Part shown: positions 1-3,260 of the stretch, piece by piece
Numbering within the stretch: position 1 is the first letter of the stretch
Layout of the letters: each line of letters opens with the position of its first letter
Assembly: GCA_030616465.1 (NCBI GenBank)
Contig: JAUWXH010000113.1
Span: 1 to 6,762, forward strand
Reading direction: 5' to 3'
Source of the DNA: Planctomycetota bacterium
GTDB lineage: Bacteria; Planctomycetota; Phycisphaerae; UBA1845; Fen-1342
Length of the DNA: 6,762 nucleotides
The notes under the pieces: model-generated
The model's input: only the letters and a program-made list of their open reading frames with translations
What the model was told of the DNA's origin: nothing
The model's database searches: none
Translations under genes and position numbers: made by a program

Positions 1-204
1 GCACCCCGCGGCTGGGTGGCCGATCTGGTGCGCAAGCTGCCGGCCTCGTCGAACGCGGTTCGCGACGCAGACGGCGACGCGGGCTTCACGTTCCGCAACG
101 AATGGGTCTGGCCTAACGGGAAACGCCGCTTTCGCATTCGACGGCTGGAGGTCTCTGCGGGGCGTGCTGCCGTCACGCTGGAGCCGATCGGCGGGGGACG
201 ATAG
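1..204 (+). CDS. C-terminal end of an unrecognised protein (5' truncated)
   Basis: The frame is open from the first base of the window and ends at a TAG at 202-204, giving about 67 residues of a longer protein. An internal GTG at 16 could start a 62-residue protein, but it has no Shine-Dalgarno sequence visible in the window, so a gene entering from the left is more likely. The segment is rich in Arg, Gly and Ala and shows alternating hydrophobic and charged residues (FRIRRLEVSAGRAAVTLEPI) that would suit a terminal beta-strand pair. There is no signal peptide, membrane segment or cysteine cluster. I do not recognise the family. It ends 66 bp before the methyltransferase on the same strand, so the two could share a transcript. 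Confidence 0.55.
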   Translation, partial: APRGWVADLVRKLPASSNAVRDADGDAGFTFRNEWVWPNGKRRFRIRRLEVSAGRAAVTLEPIGGGR

Positions 205-270
205 ACAAGACGGATCGGGCGCGGATTGGCGGGCCGCGGTTCGTGATGTCCGCGATGGAATGGCACAAGC

Positions 271-1296
271 GTGACGCGACGCGCAGTTCACAAACGGCGG
301 CGGGCTGCACTGCCGGCGAAGCTCGGGCAGGCCGAACGCTGTCTGGAAGCGGCACTGGATGCCCGCGCACGTCTGCTGGCCAATCCGCAAACGAACGTGT
401 GCCGGGTTCTCAATGGGGCCGCGGACGGCTTCGACGGTTTGGTGATCGAGAAGCTGGGCGACGTGCTGGTGGCGCAACTGCACGAGGGACGGCTGACGCT
501 GCCGGTGAGCGCCGCCCGTCAGTTGTGTGAGCGCGTTCGACGACAACTGAGCGCCCACGCCGTCTACGCCAAGTTCTTCGGCCGAGACCGGGCCGCGGCA
601 CCGCGGGAAACCGACGCTCGACAGCGCGACCCGGACCCGTGGCTGGGCGAGCCGGTCGAGGCCGAGCTGGCGGTGCTGGAAAACGGGATTCGCTTTTTGG
701 TCCGCCCGTACGAGGGCTACTCGGTGGGACTGTTCCTCGAGCACCGGGCGAACCGGCTGCGGGTGCGTCGCTTGGCGGCCGGGCGGCGCGTGCTGAACGC
801 CTTCGCGTACACCTGCGGATTCTCGGTGGCGGCGGCGCTGGGCGGGGCCGCGAGCACGGTCAGTATTGACGTCTCGAAGCGATTCCTGGAGTGGGGCAAG
901 CGGAATTTCGCGGCCAACGGCCTCGATCCGGATAGCCACACGTTCATCTGCTCGGACATCCTCGATTACTACCGGCGCGCTCGGCGGCAGGGTCGCCGCT
1001 TCGATCTGGTCATTCTTGACCCACCCACGTTCGCGCGGCTGAGGCGTCCCAAGCGGACGTTTGCCATCGCGGAGAACCTCGATCGGCTGGTTGCCGGTGC
1101 GGTGGAGTTGCTAGATCCGGACGGGCGTCTGCTGCTGGCGACCAACCACCGCGGGACGCCACGTCGTCGGCTTGAGCGGGCGGTGGCCGAGGCGTGCGCG
1201 GGCCGCGGGTGGGAGGTGGTCGAGCGTCCGCGTTTGCCGGCCGACTTCCGGGGCGACCCGGACTACGCCAAGTCAATCCTGGTTCGGGTGGGATGA
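271..1296 (+). CDS. RlmI/RlmK-type 23S rRNA methyltransferase, PUA-less
   Basis: Class I SAM-dependent methyltransferase of 341 aa, predicted to methylate 23S rRNA in the cytoplasm. Residues 20-70 match the linker domain of the RlmI family (VLNGAADGFDGLVIEKLGD at 46-64). The Rossmann domain begins near GYSVGLFLEHR (149-159). Motif I is LNAFAYTCGFS at 175-185, the acidic residue after strand 2 is D200, motif IV is DPPTF at 250-254, and motif VI is ATNHRG at 290-295. RlmI is normally close to 396 aa with an N-terminal PUA domain, which is missing here. The catalytic cysteine that m5C enzymes carry in motif VI is replaced by TNH. DPPTF plus LEW at 206-208 resemble the m7G2069 domain RlmK, so base and position are uncertain. 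The GTG at 271 is the only start after an in-frame TGA at 244; GGAA at 258-261 is a weak ribosome site. The 3' end overlaps the convergent glycosyltransferase by 24 bp. Confidence 0.85.
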   Translation: MTRRAVHKRRRAALPAKLGQAERCLEAALDARARLLANPQTNVCRVLNGAADGFDGLVIEKLGDVLVAQLHEGRLTLPVSAARQLCERVRRQLSAHAVYAKFFGRDRAAAPRETDARQRDPDPWLGEPVEAELAVLENGIRFLVRPYEGYSVGLFLEHRANRLRVRRLAAGRRVLNAFAYTCGFSVAAALGGAASTVSIDVSKRFLEWGKRNFAANGLDPDSHTFICSDILDYYRRARRQGRRFDLVILDPPTFARLRRPKRTFAIAENLDRLVAGAVELLDPDGRLLLATNHRGTPRRRLERAVAEACAGRGWEVVERPRLPADFRGDPDYAKSILVRVG

Positions 1297-2295
1297 GTCG
1301 GGGGAGCTTCCCGGCCGGGGGCTCTCGGCGGGGGAAGAGGGTTGTTGCTGCGGCTTGTCACGGCGAATCACGTAGATCGGCCGCCGCTTAACTTCCTCAT
1401 ACAGCCGCCCGACGTATTCACCCAGGATCCACAGCACGATCAGCTGTACCCCGCCCAGGATCAGCAGGGTGGCCAGAATGGAGCTCCAGCCGGGGACGGT
1501 GCGCTCGGTGAACAGGGCTGCCCACAGGACGAACAGCAGGTAGCCGGCCGCCGCCAGCGACACGCACACCCCGGCCAGCCCGGCCAGACGCAGCGGCCAG
1601 GACGAGAACGAAAAGATGGCATCCCCCGCCAGCCGCAGCATGGCCCGGTAGGAGTACTTCGATCGCCCGGCGTGGCGTGGCTCGGCCTGGTAGGGCACTT
1701 CGGCGCAGTCGAAGCCGATCCACTGCACCAGCCCGCGATTGAAACGACAGCGTTCCGGACAGGCCAGGAAGGCGTCAGCCACCTCACGCGTCATGAGGCG
1801 GTAGTCTGCCGCCCCCGGGGTAACGTGGAGCCGGGACACCCAGGAGAGCAGCCGATATAACCCGCGCGACCCAGCCCGCTTAAGAGCGCTGGTATCGGCC
1901 GGCTCCCGTCGTACCGCTTGGACGACCTGGAACCCGGCACGCCAGCGCTGGACCAGCTCGGCGATCAGCTCCGGGGGGTGCTGCAAGTCGCCGTCGATGG
2001 TGATCACTGCGTCGCCGCGGGCGTGCTCCAGCCCGGCAACCAGTGCCGCCTGGTGACCGAAGTTGCGGGACAGACGCAGCACGCGGAGGTTGGGCTGGTC
2101 GGCGGCGAGTCGGGCCAGCCGGACGGGGCTGTCGTCCGTGCTGCCGTCATCGACGAACAGGATCTCCGACCGCCCTCCCAGACTCCGCAGGACGGGCAGC
2201 AGGCGGGCTAGCAGGGGCTCGAGGTTGTCGGCCTCGTTGAACACAGGTACGACCACGGAGAGGAGCGGATCGGACGCGTCTTGCACCGCCTGCAT
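1273..2295 (-). CDS. GtrB/ArnC-like polyprenyl-phosphate glycosyltransferase (GT2, two TM)
   Basis: Family 2 glycosyltransferase of 340 aa that should transfer a sugar from a nucleotide donor to a polyprenyl phosphate on the cytoplasmic face of the membrane. The product would feed envelope polysaccharide or protein glycosylation. The GT-A domain opens with SVVVPVFNEADN (13-24), followed by VDDGS (48-52) for nucleotide binding and DGDLQ (101-105) as the metal-binding DxD. The RSKYSY segment (211-216) precedes the membrane part, as in GtrB, YfdH and ArnC. Two transmembrane helices lie at about 235-260 and 271-292, followed by the family signature GEYVGRLYEEVKRRPIY (292-308). The last 25 residues are a Pro/Ser/Gln-rich tail, part of which is encoded in the overlap with the methyltransferase gene. 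The ATG at 2295 is forced by a stop codon 10-12 nt upstream. There is no Shine-Dalgarno sequence. The sugar is not identifiable from sequence. Confidence 0.9.
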   Translation of the reverse strand: MQAVQDASDPLLSVVVPVFNEADNLEPLLARLLPVLRSLGGRSEILFVDDGSTDDSPVRLARLAADQPNLRVLRLSRNFGHQAALVAGLEHARGDAVITIDGDLQHPPELIAELVQRWRAGFQVVQAVRREPADTSALKRAGSRGLYRLLSWVSRLHVTPGAADYRLMTREVADAFLACPERCRFNRGLVQWIGFDCAEVPYQAEPRHAGRSKYSYRAMLRLAGDAIFSFSSWPLRLAGLAGVCVSLAAAGYLLFVLWAALFTERTVPGWSSILATLLILGGVQLIVLWILGEYVGRLYEEVKRRPIYVIRRDKPQQQPSSPAESPRPGSSPDSSHPNQD

Positions 2296-2303
2296 GGGTG
2301 GGC

Positions 2304-2309
2304 ATCATA
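2304..2309 (-). promoter_or_regulatory. Candidate -10 element TATGAT of the glycosyltransferase gene
   Basis: On the minus strand TATGAT (5 of 6 matches to TATAAT) lies 8 nt before the ATG at 2295. Transcription would begin at or within a few bases of the start codon, giving a leaderless or nearly leaderless mRNA. This fits the lack of any ribosome binding site. There is no good -35 hexamer at 17 bp; the bases there read CTTCCC. Confidence 0.35.
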
Positions 2310-2331
2310 ACCGGCCGGGATGCCGGGGGAA

Positions 2332-2349
2332 GCTGGGCAGCCGCCCAGC
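2332..2349. promoter_or_regulatory. Perfect 7-bp inverted repeat between divergent genes
   Basis: GCTGGGC and GCCCAGC are separated by the 4-nt loop AGCC. The repeat sits in the divergent intergenic region between the glycosyltransferase and the small-protein locus, just upstream of the candidate -10 on the minus strand. It has no T-run on either strand, so it does not look like a terminator. It could be an operator or simply a GC-rich chance palindrome. Confidence 0.3.
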
Positions 2350-2375
2350 GGCGTCCGAAAAAATGTCGATCCGGC

Positions 2376-2404
2376 TTGACGAGAGCCGATTGCAGGAAGA
2401 TGAT
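2376..2404 (+). promoter_or_regulatory. Candidate sigma-70-like promoter of the small-protein locus
   Basis: TTGACG (2376-2381, 5 of 6 to consensus) is followed after exactly 17 bp by GATGAT (2399-2404, 4 of 6). The predicted start is near 2411, a few bases before the outer stem of the first leader begins at 2418, so the structured RNA would lie at the 5' end of the transcript. An imperfect operator-like palindrome, CGGCT-N7-AGCCG (2372-2388), overlaps the -35 box. The assignment rests only on hexamer match and spacing. Confidence 0.4.
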
Positions 2405-2414
2405 ACGCGGCCAA

Positions 2415-2485
2415 TACGTGCTTCGGCGGTCTCCCGTCGGCGCGGCGGGGCCGAAGCGCTTGGTACGATGTGGGAGTGAAATCAG
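2415..2485 (+). promoter_or_regulatory. Structured RNA leader, copy 1 (candidate cis-regulatory element)
   Basis: The outer stem pairs 2418-2427 with 2450-2459 (10 bp, one G-U; its core is the perfect repeat GCTTCGGC/GCCGAAGC). A 5-nt bulge on the 5' side (2428-2432, GTCTC without the closing pair) leads to a 4-bp inner stem, 2433-2436 with 2446-2449 (CCCG/CGGG), capped by the 9-nt loop TCGGCGCGG (2437-2445). The Shine-Dalgarno GGGAG (2472-2476) begins 12 nt after the stem. CTCCC at 2431-2435, spanning the bulge and inner stem, is its exact complement, so the hairpin and Shine-Dalgarno sequestration would be mutually exclusive. No U-run follows, so it is not an intrinsic terminator. I do not recognise a known riboswitch class. 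Confidence 0.65.
2472..2476 (+). promoter_or_regulatory. Ribosome binding site of small ORF 1
   Basis: GGGAG lies 9 nt before the ATG at 2486. The same site with the same spacing precedes the second small ORF, which is the main support for choosing this start. Confidence 0.7.
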
Positions 2486-2602
2486 ATGATAGCGCAGGCT
2501 CTGGACCTCACGGCGTTGCTGTCCGGGCTCGGGATCCCGATCGCACTCGTGGTGATCGGCTTCTTCGGCTGGTTTGTTTATTGGTTTTTCATGAGAGATT
2601 AG
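2486..2602 (+). CDS. Small single-pass membrane protein, copy 1 (38 aa)
   Basis: A 38-codon ORF from ATG 2486 to TAG 2600-2602. A short N-terminal segment (MIAQALDLTALLSGLG) is followed by one hydrophobic helix at about residues 15-36 (PIALVVIGFFGWFVYWFF), rich in aromatic residues near its end, and a short charged tail, MRD. The positive-in rule is weak here, with only R37 and D38 at the end. It has no cysteine, signal peptide cleavage site or known motif. Aligned with the downstream 36-aa protein with one gap, it shares D-[LI]-[TS]-A-L-[LI]-x-x-L, then A-x-V and G-x5-V-x2-F. Reality is supported by the well-placed GGGAG site, the paralog and the conserved leader. Function is unknown: a type I toxin-like peptide, a small regulatory subunit of a membrane complex, or a stress-related membrane peptide would all fit. 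Confidence 0.7.
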   Translation: MIAQALDLTALLSGLGIPIALVVIGFFGWFVYWFFMRD

Positions 2603-2613
2603 CCAGACATTTT

Positions 2614-2640
2614 AAGTGCTCTCCGAGTAGGAGAGCGCTT
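2614..2640 (+). other. 11-bp hairpin after small ORF 1
   Basis: Bases 2614-2624 pair with 2630-2640 (AAGTGCTCTCC with GGAGAGCGCTT, one G-U) around the 5-nt loop GAGTA. It begins 11 nt after the stop codon. No T-run follows, so it is not a canonical intrinsic terminator. It could protect the 3' end of the transcript, mark a processing site, or terminate weakly. Confidence 0.6.
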
Positions 2641-2709
2641 GACGCAGGTCAGGGAAAGCTGCGACGGGTCTTTGAGCGGGTCCGTCCGCACGCGACAAGA
2701 GTAGTTTAC

Positions 2710-2780
2710 TATGCGCTTCGGCGTTCTCCTGTCGGCGCGGCAGGGTTGAAGTGCAGTGTGTGAAGTGGGAGAAAGTCCAA
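2710..2780 (+). promoter_or_regulatory. Structured RNA leader, copy 2 (candidate cis-regulatory element)
   Basis: Same fold as copy 1. The outer stem pairs 2713-2722 with 2745-2754 (10 bp, three G-U). The 5-nt bulge is at 2723-2727. The inner stem is 2728-2731 with 2741-2744 (CCTG/CAGG), with the identical loop TCGGCGCGG at 2732-2740. Relative to copy 1, six bases differ at paired positions and none breaks a pair. One inner pair has changed from C-G to U-A. The stretch TTCTCC (2724-2729) is complementary to GGAGAA (2768-2773) over the ribosome site. I see no convincing promoter for this copy (TACTAT at 2707-2712 has no -35 partner), so it may be co-transcribed with unit 1. Confidence 0.65.
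2767..2771 (+). promoter_or_regulatory. Ribosome binding site of small ORF 2
   Basis: GGGAG ends 9 nt before the ATG at 2781, matching the spacing in unit 1. Confidence 0.7.
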
Positions 2781-2891
2781 ATGGATATCTCAGCTTTGAT
2801 CAACCAGCTAATTGGCAGCGGTAGCGCGTTCGTCCTGTTTGGCCTGTGGGCCTACATGGTTTTCCGCTTTCTCTTCACCGGGGTAGCCTAA
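2781..2891 (+). CDS. Small single-pass membrane protein, copy 2 (36 aa)
   Basis: A 36-codon ORF from ATG 2781 to TAA 2889-2891. An amphipathic start (MDISALINQLIGSGS) leads into one hydrophobic helix at about residues 16-34 (AFVLFGLWAYMVFRFLFTGV), interrupted by R29. There are no cysteines and no recognisable family motif. It lacks the first five residues present in copy 1, and with one gap shares about ten identities with it, mainly D2, A5, L6, L10, A16, V18, G21, V27 and F30. The start is fixed by GGGAG at 9 nt and by alignment of the leaders up to the ATG. The gene is read toward herA, but 369 nt separate them, so a functional link is not implied. Function is unknown, with the same candidate roles as its paralog. 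Confidence 0.68.
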   Translation: MDISALINQLIGSGSAFVLFGLWAYMVFRFLFTGVA

Positions 2892-2897
2892 CGCGCG

Positions 2898-2920
2898 GAC
2901 GCTTCGTGAAGAGAAGCGTC
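2898..2920 (+). other. 8-bp hairpin after small ORF 2
   Basis: GACGCTTC (2898-2905) pairs perfectly with GAAGCGTC (2913-2920) around a 7-nt loop. It starts 6 nt after the stop codon of the second small ORF, mirroring the hairpin after the first. No T-run follows. Confidence 0.55.
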
Positions 2921-3017
2921 GTGGCTGTGGCGCGTCGATCGGCCGTTGCCAGACGGCTGACCGGCGCGCTTGTCTTTTGGGGAGCGCGCGGCACCGGGCA
3001 CGTGAACACGCGCTGCC

Positions 3018-3053
3018 GCTGACCGCCGGGGAGCACCGGCGGCTAAGGTCAGC
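3018..3053. other. Bulged 12-bp hairpin, function unknown
   Basis: CCGCCGG (3023-3029) pairs with CCGGCGG (3036-3042) around the loop GGAGCA. An outer stem GCTGA (3018-3022) pairs with TCAGC (3049-3053), leaving a 6-nt bulge CTAAGG on the 3' side. The repeat GCTGACC/GGTCAGC offers an alternative pairing that would disrupt the first two pairs of the inner stem. It could be part of a small RNA, a leader element or a protein-binding palindrome. Confidence 0.4.
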
Positions 3054-3157
3054 ACACGGGCTGGTTGACTGGTTGATCTGTCCGGCCGTGAGGTGAGCGC
3101 GCATCCACGACGTTCGCCGGAGCAGTCCTTATCGGTCGTGCGGACGCGGGCCATGCC

Positions 3158-3186
3158 GAGAATTGCCCTTTTCGCCGGGCAATCTC
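3158..3186 (+). promoter_or_regulatory. Hairpin in the herA upstream region
   Basis: GAG (3158-3160) and ATTGCCC (3162-3168) pair with GGGCAAT (3177-3183) and CTC (3184-3186). This is a 10-bp stem with one bulged A at 3161 and the loop TTTTCGCC. It ends 74 nt before the herA start. Depending on where transcription begins, it is either an operator-like palindrome or a leader hairpin. Confidence 0.4.
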
Positions 3187-3249
3187 AGACCGCATCTGAT
3201 CCCGCCCCGCCTACTGTTCGATATTCGATCTGACGAGAAGACCATACCC

Positions 3250-3253
3250 GGAG
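3250..3253 (+). promoter_or_regulatory. Ribosome binding site of herA
   Basis: GGAG lies 7 nt before the ATG at 3261 and decides this start over internal methionines. Confidence 0.65.
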
Positions 3254-3260
3254 TACGCGC

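Larger units (their letters stand above)
2415..2891 (+). repeat. Tandem duplication: leader plus small membrane ORF, two diverged copies
   Basis: Two units of the same order repeat with an offset of 295 nt. Unit 1 is the leader at 2415-2485 and the ORF at 2486-2602. Unit 2 is the leader at 2710-2780 and the ORF at 2781-2891. The leaders align ungapped from the first base to the start codon (51/71 identical, 37/45 over the hairpin). The ORFs are much more diverged but still alignable as proteins, and each is followed within 12 nt by a hairpin. This is an old duplication, not a recent copy. Confidence 0.8.
2892..3260 (+). other. 369-bp stretch without a supported gene, containing three hairpins
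   Basis: No ORF here has a ribosome site and a plausible composition. What it does hold are three RNA-type hairpins (2898-2920, 3018-3053, 3158-3186) and the herA ribosome site at 3250-3253. I see no clear promoter hexamer pair for herA. No third copy of the leader is detectable. Confidence 0.6.

Noticed and set aside
1342..2479. Several plus-strand ORFs opposite the glycosyltransferase gene (172, 97, 138 aa)
   Set aside because: They are antisense shadows rich in Gln, Gly, Pro and Arg, without ribosome sites or recognisable domains.
2614..2640. Hairpin read as an intrinsic terminator
   Set aside because: No T-run follows the stem on either strand, so it is listed only as a hairpin.
2645..2665. 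CAGGTCAGG followed by GAAAGCTGC, reminiscent of the SRP RNA apical motif
   Set aside because: The required TCCGGAAGGAAGCAGC segment and its pairing are absent, so this is not an SRP RNA.
2707..2712. TACTAT as a -10 box for the second small ORF
   Set aside because: No acceptable -35 hexamer at 16-19 bp upstream, and transcription would start inside the outer stem of the leader.
2470..2763. 97-aa plus-strand ORF
   Set aside because: It overlaps the first small ORF and runs through the second leader hairpin in another frame. It has Arg-rich out-of-frame composition and no ribosome site at its start.
2808..3154. Minus-strand ORFs of 98 and 88 aa
   Set aside because: Composition is that of antisense GC-rich DNA (Arg, Ser, Ala, Pro), with no ribosome site or domain; they also cover the second small ORF and the hairpins.
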